Shown here: piece after piece, positions 7,738 to 15,972 of the stretch
Position numbering within the stretch: position 1 is the stretch's first letter
How the letters are laid out: every line of letters starts with the position of its first letter
Source: JBOFMT01 sp051658525
Lineage (GTDB): Bacteria; Bacillota_I; Bacilli_A; Erysipelotrichales; Erysipelotrichaceae
Length of the DNA stretch: 58,449 nt
Direction of reading: 5' to 3'
NCBI GenBank assembly: GCA_051658525.1
Contig: JBOFMT010000043.1
Location: 1-58,449, forward strand
Program-made: the position numbers and the translations under genes
The notes under the pieces: model-generated
What the model saw: the letters and a program-made list of their open reading frames with translations, nothing else
What the model was told of the DNA's origin: nothing
Databases searched by the model: none

Positions 7738-9600
7738 ATGTATGATATTATCGTAGTCGGCGGAGGACATGCCGGTATTGAAGCGGCACTTGCCGCAGCC
7801 CGAATGGGAAAAAACACGATGTTGGCAACCATCAGTGAACATATGATTGGAAATATGCCATGTAATCCTTCCATTGGAGGTCCAGCCAAAGGGATTGTTG
7901 TTCGAGAAATCGATGCCCTAGGTGGAGAAATGGGAAAAGCAGCGGATGCGACGGGATTACAGTTTAAAATGTTGAACACGACCAAAGGTCCAGGGGTACA
8001 ATCCCTACGTGTACAAAGTGATAAAGTGGAATACCAAGCTTATATGGAACGTGTAGTGAAAAGCACACCAAACCTAACGATTGAACTAGGTATGGTGAGT
8101 GAACTTTTGGTTGAAAACAATCAAATCCAAGGAATTCGCTTTGCCGATGGACGCTCAATCCTTGCGCGTGCTGTGATTCTTACTACAGGAACGTTTATGA
8201 GCTCTAGAATTATGGTAGGTCATGAAGTTACCTTAGAAGGTCCTGATAATGAACCGACGACAACAGCGTTGACACAAAGTTTACATGCTTTGGGTATTGA
8301 AACCTTCCGTTTAAAAACAGGAACGCCACCACGTGTACGTACGAACACGGTCGATTTTACGAAAACCGAAGTGCAACCCGGTAGTGACTTCTTTGTAAGT
8401 TTCTCGTTTGACACCAAAGAAATCTTACCGTATGAACAGCAAGAAGTTTGTTACTTAACATATACTTCACCAACGACGCATGAAGTGATCAATCACAATT
8501 TAGAACGTTCAGCGATGTATTCTGGTGTTGTCGAAGGTGTTGGACCTCGTTACTGTCCATCCATTGAAGATAAACTCGTACGTTTTGCAGATAAAGAACG
8601 CCACCAGATCTTTCTAGAACCTGAATCTCGTCACTTGGATACGACCTACATTCAAGGGTTCTCTTCCAGTATGCCACATGAGATTCAAGACTTGATGGTT
8701 GCTAGTTTACCTGGACTTGAACATGCAGAGATTGTTCGCTATGCCTATGCGATTGAATACGATGCGATTGACCCGTTACAACTTCGTCCAACCCTAGAAA
8801 ATAAAAAAATTGCTGGGTTGTACAGTGCAGGACAAATCAATGGAACTTCTGGTTATGAAGAAGCTGCTGGTCAAGGTTTGATGGCTGGAATCAATGCAGC
8901 ATTAAAACTAGATGGAAAAGAAGCTTTGATCTTATCACGTGATGAAGCATATATTGGAGTTATGATTGATGATTTGGTAACAAAGGGAACCCGCGAACCC
9001 TATCGTTTGTTGACTAGTCGTGCCGAATATCGTTTGTTGTTGCGTCATGATAATGCCGACCAACGACTTCATGGTTATGGTGTAGCACTTGGTTTGTTAT
9101 CCAATGTGCGTGATGTTGCTTACCAAGCGAAGCTACAAGCAATTGAAACAATCAAAACGAAATTATCTGAAATCCGCTTCACACCAAAAAGCGATGTGAA
9201 TCAAGCGTTGCTTGCAATTGGTAGTGATGTGTTAAAGGATGGAATCTCAGCGTTGGAGTTATTGAAACGACCAAATATTACGCTAGCTTTATTAGCGCCA
9301 TTTACTGGTTTGGATGTGGATGCTGTGGTGGCAACTCAAATCGAAATTGATGTAAAGTATGAAGGTTATATTCGCAAAGCACGCAAAGAAGCAGATCGTT
9401 TACGTGCGATGGAACAGGTAAAACTACCAGCGGAATTGAATTATGCATTAGTGGAAAACTTATCCTTAGAAGGACGTCAAAAGTTAACACAAGTTGCACC
9501 ACTTACGATGGGGCAAGCAAGTCGTATTTCTGGCGTTTCGCCAAGTGATATTACGGTCCTTGCGATGTACTTAGAACTACAACGACGTCAAAAATCATAA
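7738..9600 (+). CDS. mnmG: tRNA uridine-5-carboxymethylaminomethyl(34) synthesis enzyme MnmG (GidA)
   Basis: FAD-dependent subunit that with MnmE modifies the wobble uridine of several tRNAs. The 620-aa protein starts with the Rossmann dinucleotide-binding motif VVGGGHAG, followed by the MnmG signature (MPCNPSIGGPAKG, TTGTFM, SGQINGTSGYEEAAGQG) and the helical C-terminal domain that binds MnmE. Start ATG 7738 lies behind AGGAG. It stands alone here, whereas its partner mnmE is 24 kb downstream and rsmG about 18 kb downstream; in Bacillus these form one cluster. Confidence 0.97.
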   Translation: MYDIIVVGGGHAGIEAALAAARMGKNTMLATISEHMIGNMPCNPSIGGPAKGIVVREIDALGGEMGKAADATGLQFKMLNTTKGPGVQSLRVQSDKVEYQAYMERVVKSTPNLTIELGMVSELLVENNQIQGIRFADGRSILARAVILTTGTFMSSRIMVGHEVTLEGPDNEPTTTALTQSLHALGIETFRLKTGTPPRVRTNTVDFTKTEVQPGSDFFVSFSFDTKEILPYEQQEVCYLTYTSPTTHEVINHNLERSAMYSGVVEGVGPRYCPSIEDKLVRFADKERHQIFLEPESRHLDTTYIQGFSSSMPHEIQDLMVASLPGLEHAEIVRYAYAIEYDAIDPLQLRPTLENKKIAGLYSAGQINGTSGYEEAAGQGLMAGINAALKLDGKEALILSRDEAYIGVMIDDLVTKGTREPYRLLTSRAEYRLLLRHDNADQRLHGYGVALGLLSNVRDVAYQAKLQAIETIKTKLSEIRFTPKSDVNQALLAIGSDVLKDGISALELLKRPNITLALLAPFTGLDVDAVVATQIEIDVKYEGYIRKARKEADRLRAMEQVKLPAELNYALVENLSLEGRQKLTQVAPLTMGQASRISGVSPSDITVLAMYLELQRRQKS

Positions 9601-9604
9601 AACG

Positions 9605-9630
9605 AAGACGGCAAGTGCCGTCTTTTGGTT
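9605..9630 (+). terminator. Terminator after mnmG
   Basis: AAGACGGC (9605-9612) pairs with GCCGTCTT (9617-9624), followed by TT and a T-rich tract. Confidence 0.75.
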
Positions 9631-9680
9631 TCTTTCCTGTTCCTATGATACAATGATGATATCAATAGGAGGAAGTCGAG

Positions 9681-10361
9681 ATGGAATATAAAATTGAGGG
9701 CAATAATGTCCCTGTTGTTTCGTTTACCTTACAACAAGGAGAAACCATCATCTCACAAAGTGGTGGTTTGGCTTGGATGGATGGAGCAATTTCCATGGAT
9801 ACGAACATGCGTGGAGGGATTGCGAAAAGTTTAACTCGGATGTTTGGTGGCGAATCCATTTTTATGAGTAAGTTTACAGCTCAAAAAACTGGAGCGAGTG
9901 TGACCTTCGCGAGTGGGTTTGTTGGTAATATTTTGCCAGTTGATATAACGCGCCCTATCATTGCACAAAAAACAGCTTTTTTATGTTCACAGGACAGCGT
10001 GCAATTGGATATGGTATTTACCAAACGGTTTTCTTCAGGATTATTCGGTGGAGAAGGATTTATCCTACAAAAATTAAGTGGACGAGGTTTGGCTTTCTTG
10101 GAAATTGACGGAGATGTCATTGAAATCAATCTACAACCTGGCCAAGTTTTAAAAGTTGATACGGGACATATTGCAGCTTTTGATGAAAGTGTCAGCTACC
10201 AGATTGAAATGGTAAAAGGAATGAAGAATATGTTGTTTGGAGGCGAAGGTTTATTTTTGGCAACGCTTTCTGGCTCAGGGAAGGTGTACTTACAAACAAT
10301 GAACGCGGCAGATCTAGCAAATAAGATCCTTCCGTTCCTTCCAACAACCTCGAAATCATAA
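9681..10361 (+). CDS. AIM24 / TIGR00266 family protein
   Basis: Beta-sandwich protein of the AIM24 family; biological role in bacteria is unknown. The 226-aa protein shows repeated family elements: GETIISQSGGLAWMDG near the N-terminus, then GGESIF, GGEGFI and GGEGLF turns at regular spacing, which reflect the duplicated beta fold. No signal peptide or membrane helix is seen. AGGAGG lies upstream of the ATG at 9681. It is monocistronic, located between mnmG and the cold-shock gene. I can name the family with confidence but not a function. Confidence 0.85.
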   Translation: MEYKIEGNNVPVVSFTLQQGETIISQSGGLAWMDGAISMDTNMRGGIAKSLTRMFGGESIFMSKFTAQKTGASVTFASGFVGNILPVDITRPIIAQKTAFLCSQDSVQLDMVFTKRFSSGLFGGEGFILQKLSGRGLAFLEIDGDVIEINLQPGQVLKVDTGHIAAFDESVSYQIEMVKGMKNMLFGGEGLFLATLSGSGKVYLQTMNAADLANKILPFLPTTSKS

Positions 10362-10450
10362 AAAATAGTGGAAAACATCATGTCAACACTTGAAAAAAGT
10401 AATTTACTTTAATTGTTTTAAGCAAAAGTATAGTTGTTTTTAAAAGTATA

Positions 10451-10459
10451 TGCTATAAT
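10451..10459 (+). promoter_or_regulatory. Extended -10 promoter of the cold-shock gene
   Basis: TGCTATAAT at 10451-10459, a TGn extended -10 box with only weak -35 matches. It predicts a 5' leader of about 100 nt. Confidence 0.6.
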
Positions 10460-10507
10460 AAAAATATATTTGATTGGTAATACAGAGTTCAGATCTAGTA
10501 ATAAGTT

Positions 10508-10566
10508 CCTTCTCTATAGTACACAGTGAAATAATATATCGGGCGAATGCCCCTATGGAGAGTCAT
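10508..10566 (+). promoter_or_regulatory. Leader helix that sequesters the csp ribosome binding site
   Basis: TCTCTATAG (10511-10519) can pair over nine bases with CTATGGAGA (10553-10561), with one G-U pair. This buries the GGAG ribosome binding site that precedes the ATG at 10567. Between the arms a small hairpin GGGC-GAAT-GCCC (10541-10552) abuts the helix. The pairing is seen in sequence; a role in temperature control is inference. Confidence 0.55.
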
Positions 10567-10767
10567 ATGAACACAGGTAAAGTAAAATTCTTTAACTCCG
10601 AAAAAGGTTTCGGTTTCATCACAGGAGATAACGGTAAAGATGTATTCGTACACTACACTGGTATCAAAGCACAAGGATTCAAAACATTAGAAGAAGGACA
10701 AACTGTTTCTTACGATGTTGTTGAAGGTGACCGCGGTCAACAAGCTGTTAACGTAGAAGTTAAATAG
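10567..10767 (+). CDS. Cold-shock protein (CSD family RNA chaperone)
   Basis: Small OB-fold protein that binds single-stranded RNA and DNA and melts secondary structure. The 66-aa product contains RNP1 as KGFGFIT and RNP2 as VFVHYTGI, the two aromatic nucleic-acid-binding motifs, and is of normal length. I chose the ATG at 10567 because GGAG precedes it and the homologous N-terminus MNTGKVKFFN starts there; the longer frame from 10474 covers the leader. The leader can hide the ribosome binding site, which fits post-transcriptional control. Confidence 0.95.
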   Translation: MNTGKVKFFNSEKGFGFITGDNGKDVFVHYTGIKAQGFKTLEEGQTVSYDVVEGDRGQQAVNVEVK

Positions 10768-10774
10768 TGACCTT

Positions 10775-10805
10775 AAAAACCAATGCTCCGGCATTGGTTT
10801 TTTTT
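10775..10805 (+). terminator. Terminator after the cold-shock gene
   Basis: AAAACCAATGC (10776-10786), loop TCCG, GCATTGGTTTT (10791-10801), followed by T. Confidence 0.85.
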
Positions 10806-10825
10806 ATGAACTGCGCAGCACAGAT

Positions 10826-10846
10826 TGGTTTTCCTGTGGAAAACCA
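10826..10846. repeat. Inverted repeat between csp and the ABC-F gene
   Basis: TGGTTTTCC (10826-10834), TGT, GGAAAACCA (10838-10846). There is no T run, so it is not an obvious terminator. It includes TGTGGAAAA, a match to the relaxed DnaA box, and a second match, TTTTCCACA, lies at 10871-10879 in the opposite orientation. Confidence 0.5.
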
Positions 10847-10898
10847 TAGAACGAGACGAGAAAACGATAATTTTCCACAACTTTTCTCATCACGCTGT

Positions 10899-10928
10899 TT
10901 GTGTTTTTTGCGTGTTCTATGCTATAAT
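10899..10928 (+). promoter_or_regulatory. Promoter of the ABC-F gene
   Basis: TTGTGT (10899-10904), 18-nt spacer, TATAAT (10923-10928), with TG one base upstream (TGCTATAAT extended -10). Confidence 0.6.
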
Positions 10929-10978
10929 CTAGCATGTTATGAACATTGTATAAACGATTATTTTATGGAGGTGTACAG

Positions 10979-12571
10979 ATGATAGGATGTAATAATGTCA
11001 GTGTAAAATTTGGTTCTAGAACCTTATTTGAAGAAGTAAATATTAAATTTGTAAATGGAAATTGCTATGGTTTGATCGGTGCGAACGGTGCTGGGAAATC
11101 TACCTTTTTAAAGGTCTTGTCAAAAGATATTGAAGCAACGACAGGTGATGTTTTTATGGGGAATGGAGAAACATTATATATGTTACGTCAGGACCAATTT
11201 GCCTACGATGAAGAAGTTGTTATGACAACTGTTTTGATGGGAAACCAAGCATTATATAGCTGCATGCAAGAAAAAGATGCATTGTATATGAAAGAAGATT
11301 TCTCAGAAGAAGATGGAATCAAAGCTGGGGAATTAGAAGGTTTGTTTGCTGAGTTAGACGGATGGAATGCGGAAGCTAATGCAGCAAGTTTATTGAATGG
11401 TTTGGGTATTGGTACAGAATTCCATGATGTATTGATGAAAGAATTAACACCTTCTCAAAAAGTTAAGGTTTTGTTGGCACAAGCTTTGTTTGCAACACCA
11501 GATACGTTGTTGTTGGATGAGCCTACGAATAACTTGGACATCAAAGCGATTGCTTGGTTGGAAAACTTCTTAATCAACTACGAAAAAACTGTTATTGTTG
11601 TATCCCATGACCGTCACTTCTTAAATAAAGTGTGTACGCACATTGCGGATATCGACTTTGGTAAGATTCGTATTTACGCAGGGAACTACGATTTCTGGTA
11701 TGAATCAAGTCAATTGATGGCGAAACAATTAAACGATGCCAACAAGAAAAAAGAAGATAAAATTAAAGAGTTGGAAGAATTCGTTCGTCGATTCTCTGCC
11801 AATGCTTCAAAATCAAAACAAGCAACATCTCGTAAAAAAGTATTGGATAAAATTGTCTTGGATGATATTGCAATCTCCAATCGTAAATATCCATTTATCA
11901 ACTTCAAAGCAGAACGTGCATCTGGACGTCAAGTGTTAAACGTTGAAAACTTGAGCTTAGAGGTTGAAGGTGAAATGATGTTTAAAAATGTAAACATCAA
12001 TGTTATGAATGGTGATAAAATTGCAATCGTTGGAGATCCTTTGAAATCTAGTTACCTATTAAAGGTATTAGGTGGAGAATTAGAGCCAACAACTGGAAAA
12101 GTTGAAATTGGACAAACGATTACACCATCTTATGTACCAAATGATAACAGTGCATTCTTCCAAGGAAGTGAATCCATTGTTCAGTGGTTAGGACAATACA
12201 CACCAATCGATGATATTTCATTTGTACGTGGATTCCTAGGACGTATGTTATTCTCTGGAGAAGAGGCACTGAAAAGTGTAAATGTACTTTCTGGGGGAGA
12301 GAAAGCACGTTGTATGTTATCCAAAGCGATGTTGGAAGCTCCAAACTTATTGATGTTGGATGATCCAACGAATCACTTGGATTTGGAATCGATTACTTCT
12401 CTGAATACAGGACTTATCAATTATGATAGTGAATTGATTTTCATTTCGCATGACCACCAATTCATTCAAACAATTGCAAACCGTATCATTGAAATCAAAG
12501 AAGACGGAATTGTAGACCGTCGTACAACTTACGATGACTACTTATCAAGCGAATTCGGTATCGAAGCTTAA
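10979..12571 (+). CDS. ABC-F ATPase, YkpA/YbiT subfamily
   Basis: Soluble twin-ATPase that acts on the ribosome; the housekeeping YkpA/YbiT group is thought to help translation elongation, not drug export. The 530-aa protein has Walker A GANGAGKST, Walker B LLLDEPTNNLD, a charged linker (NASKSKQATSRKK), and a second domain with signature LSGGEKARCML. The first signature (LTPSQ) and second Walker A (GDPLKSS) are degenerate, as in YkpA. The second Walker B reads LMLDDPTNHLD, so the catalytic Glu is Asp462. The ATG at 10979 follows GGAGGT. No membrane segment is present. Confidence 0.92.
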   Translation: MIGCNNVSVKFGSRTLFEEVNIKFVNGNCYGLIGANGAGKSTFLKVLSKDIEATTGDVFMGNGETLYMLRQDQFAYDEEVVMTTVLMGNQALYSCMQEKDALYMKEDFSEEDGIKAGELEGLFAELDGWNAEANAASLLNGLGIGTEFHDVLMKELTPSQKVKVLLAQALFATPDTLLLDEPTNNLDIKAIAWLENFLINYEKTVIVVSHDRHFLNKVCTHIADIDFGKIRIYAGNYDFWYESSQLMAKQLNDANKKKEDKIKELEEFVRRFSANASKSKQATSRKKVLDKIVLDDIAISNRKYPFINFKAERASGRQVLNVENLSLEVEGEMMFKNVNINVMNGDKIAIVGDPLKSSYLLKVLGGELEPTTGKVEIGQTITPSYVPNDNSAFFQGSESIVQWLGQYTPIDDISFVRGFLGRMLFSGEEALKSVNVLSGGEKARCMLSKAMLEAPNLLMLDDPTNHLDLESITSLNTGLINYDSELIFISHDHQFIQTIANRIIEIKEDGIVDRRTTYDDYLSSEFGIEA

Positions 12572-12582
12572 GTAAATAATGG

Positions 12583-12616
12583 AAGAGTAACTCATACGTT
12601 ACTCTTTTCTCTTTTT
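12583..12616 (+). terminator. Terminator after the ABC-F gene
   Basis: AAGAGTAAC (12583-12591) pairs with GTTACTCTT (12598-12606), followed by a T-rich tract. Confidence 0.8.
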
Positions 12617-12817
12617 AGTATAAATAAGGCAAATAATTGAAAAAATAAGCTATTATTTCTCTAATATGATAAAAAAATAAAAAAATATAACCGAAAAATA
12701 GAAATGATTTGTAAAATGAAAGCTTGTTACTGAAATAACTTGAAAAATTGTGCAAGGAGTATAGAATCATTCCTATATAGTATGGTATGATAAAGGCGAA
12801 AAATAAGGAGGGTATCT

Positions 12818-13375
12818 ATGGAAAAGAAAAGTTTATTCTCGACAAAAACAGTTGTCGCGACAGCTCTAGGAGCTGCTTTGTTCTTTGTGTTGTTTACATA
12901 CGTGAAAATTCCTTCACCAATTCCTAACACATCGATTCAAACAGCCTATGGAGTAATGGGGTTATTTGGAGCATTGTTTGGTCCAATCGCAAGTGGATTA
13001 ATGGCATTTATCGGTCATGCATTATCTGATGCGATGAGTGGTTATGGAATTTGGTGGAGCTGGGTTATTGCATCTGGTGTTGCTGGTTCTATCATTGGTT
13101 TGTACTTTTTCAAAAGTAAAGTTGAATTAGGGGAATTTGGAAAAAAACAAATCATCGAGTTTAATGTCTTGCAAGTTATTGCCAATGTGGTAGCATGGAT
13201 TGTAGTTGCACCGGTTTTGGATATCTTTATGATGGCTGAACCTGTAAATCTAGCATTTACACAAGGTGTTGTAGCTGCAATTAGTAACTCACTTACACTT
13301 GGAATCATTGCAACGTTATTGTTGTTTGCCTACAGCAAAACACGTACCAAAGAAGGATCTTTAACGAAAGAATAA
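12818..13375 (+). CDS. ECF transporter substrate-binding (S) component, UPF0397 family
   Basis: Integral membrane protein that captures the substrate for an energy-coupling-factor importer. The 185-aa protein has five to six hydrophobic helices and the UPF0397 features IPNTSIQTAYGVMGLFGALFG and GYGIWWSWVIASG. Databases often label the family as riboflavin type, but the substrate is not established. It heads an operon with the fused ATPase and T component, then two SAM-cleaving enzymes, which suggests SAM, adenosine or a related compound (inference). AGGAGGG precedes the ATG. An internal terminator follows the gene. Confidence 0.85.
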   Translation: MEKKSLFSTKTVVATALGAALFFVLFTYVKIPSPIPNTSIQTAYGVMGLFGALFGPIASGLMAFIGHALSDAMSGYGIWWSWVIASGVAGSIIGLYFFKSKVELGEFGKKQIIEFNVLQVIANVVAWIVVAPVLDIFMMAEPVNLAFTQGVVAAISNSLTLGIIATLLLFAYSKTRTKEGSLTKE

Positions 13376-13384
13376 GATAAGAGG

Positions 13385-13416
13385 AAAAAAATAGTAGGCA
13401 ACTGCTATTTTTTTAT
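13385..13416 (+). terminator. Intra-operon terminator between S component and ATPase
   Basis: AAAAATAGTA (13386-13395) pairs with TGCTATTTTT (13403-13412) with one G-U pair, followed by TTT. It lies inside an otherwise co-directional operon and probably makes the S component more abundant than the ATPase and T component. Confidence 0.65.
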
Positions 13417-13427
13417 AGGAAAAAATT

Positions 13428-15137
13428 ATGGAAAAAAAACCAATACTATCATTTCAAAATTTTGGAATTCAATATTTTACACAGAGTGAACCTACCCTTC
13501 ATGATATAAATTTAGATATTTATCCTGGGGAAAAGATCTTAATCGTAGGAGGAAGTGGAAGCGGGAAATCTACGCTATCCAATTGTATCAATGGCTTAAT
13601 TCCTCATGCTTACAAGGCGAAAACAACAGGAAGTTTACACATGCATGGCAACATCAGTGAGACGAGTTCTATTTTTAAACGCTCTAAAACGGTTGGGACC
13701 TTGTTACAAGATAGCGATGCACAGTTTGTAGGTCTCAGTGTGGCTGAGGACATTGCTTTTGCTTTGGAAAATGACAACAAAGACCAACAAGAGATGCATA
13801 ACATCGTAGCTAAGGTAGCGGATGTTGTCGACTTACACACAATTTTAAAACAGGAACCTCACGAGTTATCCGGTGGACAAAAACAACGCGTCGCAATGGG
13901 TGGTGTTTTAGTCGATGATGTTGAGATTTTATTGTTTGACGAACCACTTGCAAATCTAGATCCAGCATCGGGAAAACGTACCATTGCCTTGATTGATGAT
14001 ATTTGTCGTACACAAGATAAAACGATTATCATTATTGAACATCGTATTGAAGATGTGTTCTATCGTCATATCGATCGTATTATTCTAATGGAAGAAGGAC
14101 GAATTGTTTTAGATGCAGGAATGGAAACCTTACTCAAAGGAAAAGACTTGATTAGCTACGGCTTGCGAGAACCACTGTATTTAACTGCAATGAAATATGC
14201 AGGCATTGATTTGGACCAAATTTCACGTATCGATGATATTGAAGCATTGGACTTACAAGCTGAAGTAGGCAAACTACAACATTGGTTTGCCACACATCCA
14301 GCAACAAGTGAAGTGAAACAACAGGAAGTAATGTTAGAGCTACGTAATGTAGATTTCCGCTATGATAAACGAAAGAAAATCCTAGATGATGTTAGTTTTT
14401 CTGTTCATAAAGGCGAAATGGTTGCCCTGGTTGGGAAAAATGGAGCTGGGAAATCGACCATTTCGAAAATCATTTTAGGTTTTGCACCAATCGAAGCAGG
14501 AAGTATTTGGATTGATGGAGAGGATTTAGCTCCGTTATCAATCAAAGAGCGCAGTCAAAAGGTTGGGGTTGTTTTACAAAGTCCAAACCAAATGTTAAGC
14601 AAAGCGATGATTTATGATGAAGTAGCTTTGGGACTTGTTTATGCAGGTTTAGATAAAGCTGAAATCGATCGTCGTGTAGAACAGGCGTTGCGTGTTTGTG
14701 GACTACTCCCGTTCCGTAATTGGCCAATCTCTGCACTCAGCTATGGTCAAAAGAAGCGTGTTTGTGTAGCGAGTATTTTGGTAATGCAACCAGATATCCT
14801 GATTTTAGATGAACCGACAGCAGGTCAAGACTATAAGCATTACCATGAAATCATGGAATTCTTAAAAGAATTGAATGCTGCAGGACAAACGATTATTTTG
14901 ATTACTCACGATATGCACTTGATGTTGGAATATACCGATCGTGCGATTGTGCTAAGTGATGGACGCATTCAAATGGATGCACCGGTATTTGAAGTAATGA
15001 GTGATGAGGCAGTGATTGAAGCAGCCAATTTAAAGAAAACTTCATTGTATTATATTGCGCAAAAAGCAAACATTGAACCAAAAGACTTTATTGAAAGTTT
15101 TATTCAGTATGAAAGGGAACATGGCTATGAAGGATAA
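13428..15137 (+). CDS. ECF transporter ATPase, two fused nucleotide-binding domains (YkoD type)
   Basis: Provides ATP hydrolysis for the ECF importer. The 569-aa protein fuses the two ATPases that are separate EcfA and EcfA' in many ECF systems. Domain 1 has Walker A GGSGSGKST, signature LSGGQKQRV and Walker B ILLFDEPLANLD; domain 2 (from about residue 300) has GKNGAGKST, the variant signature LSYGQKKRV and ILILDEPTAGQD. The ribosome binding site (AGGA) is modest. The 3' end overlaps the T-component start by 17 nt, a sign of translational coupling. Confidence 0.93.
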   Translation: MEKKPILSFQNFGIQYFTQSEPTLHDINLDIYPGEKILIVGGSGSGKSTLSNCINGLIPHAYKAKTTGSLHMHGNISETSSIFKRSKTVGTLLQDSDAQFVGLSVAEDIAFALENDNKDQQEMHNIVAKVADVVDLHTILKQEPHELSGGQKQRVAMGGVLVDDVEILLFDEPLANLDPASGKRTIALIDDICRTQDKTIIIIEHRIEDVFYRHIDRIILMEEGRIVLDAGMETLLKGKDLISYGLREPLYLTAMKYAGIDLDQISRIDDIEALDLQAEVGKLQHWFATHPATSEVKQQEVMLELRNVDFRYDKRKKILDDVSFSVHKGEMVALVGKNGAGKSTISKIILGFAPIEAGSIWIDGEDLAPLSIKERSQKVGVVLQSPNQMLSKAMIYDEVALGLVYAGLDKAEIDRRVEQALRVCGLLPFRNWPISALSYGQKKRVCVASILVMQPDILILDEPTAGQDYKHYHEIMEFLKELNAAGQTIILITHDMHLMLEYTDRAIVLSDGRIQMDAPVFEVMSDEAVIEAANLKKTSLYYIAQKANIEPKDFIESFIQYEREHGYEG

Positions 15138-15960
15138 ACTATTTTCTTATAATTATGAAGATACCTTCATACATAATTTGTCTGGGATGACAAAGTTACT
15201 TGCATTATTAATCTTAAGTTTTGCTGTAATGTTATCCTATGATATTCGTGTGATTTTACTGATCGGTGTTATTTGTCTCTATGCGATGAAATTATCGAAT
15301 ATTCGTTGGAATCAAATTCGATTTGTAATGTACTATATTATGGGTTTTGCAGTCATTAACATGATTCTAACGTTTCTGTTCTCTCCGCTAGAAGGGGTCA
15401 GTATTTATGGTACACAACACGATATTATTCACTTTTTTGGGAACTATACCTTAACATGGGAACAAGTGTTCTACCAAGTTACCAAAATATCTAAATATGC
15501 TGCGGTCGTTCCACTGGGATTGATTTTTATCCTAACAACCAATCCAAGCGAATTTGCAGCAAGTTTAAACAAAATAGGAGTACCGTACAAAATTAGTTAT
15601 TCCGTAGCGTTAACGCTACGTTATTTACCAGATGTGATGCGAGACTTCACGCAAATCTCATTGGCTTCGCAAGCGAGGGGCTTGGATTTATCCAAAAAAG
15701 CGAAGACGATGGAACGGATTAAAAATGCGATGGGTATTTTAGTGCCCTTGGTATTTTCTACACTGGATCGTATTGAATCCATCTCGAATGCGATGGATCT
15801 TCGTGGTTTTGGAAAGTTAAAGCAACGTAGTTGGTATGCAGAGCGTCCACTGAAACAATCGGATCGTTGGACCATTGCATTGATTGTAGTGTTGTTCCTT
15901 GTTTCAATTGGAATGACATTATGGATTAATGGATCACGCTTCTATAATCCATTCTTATAA
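15121..15960 (+). CDS. ECF transporter transmembrane (T) component, CbiQ/EcfT family
   Basis: Membrane scaffold that links the S component to the ATPases. The 279-aa protein has an N-terminal hydrophobic block and the two coupling-helix signatures: ARG in SLASQARGLDLSKKAK and the related AMDLRGFGK. The start is taken at 15121, behind GGGAAC; a second ATG at 15127 is also possible. It overlaps the ATPase gene and is followed after 12 nt by the first SAM hydroxide adenosyltransferase, so all are likely co-transcribed. Confidence 0.9.
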   Translation: MAMKDKLFSYNYEDTFIHNLSGMTKLLALLILSFAVMLSYDIRVILLIGVICLYAMKLSNIRWNQIRFVMYYIMGFAVINMILTFLFSPLEGVSIYGTQHDIIHFFGNYTLTWEQVFYQVTKISKYAAVVPLGLIFILTTNPSEFAASLNKIGVPYKISYSVALTLRYLPDVMRDFTQISLASQARGLDLSKKAKTMERIKNAMGILVPLVFSTLDRIESISNAMDLRGFGKLKQRSWYAERPLKQSDRWTIALIVVLFLVSIGMTLWINGSRFYNPFL

Positions 15961-15972
15961 AGGGAGAATAAA

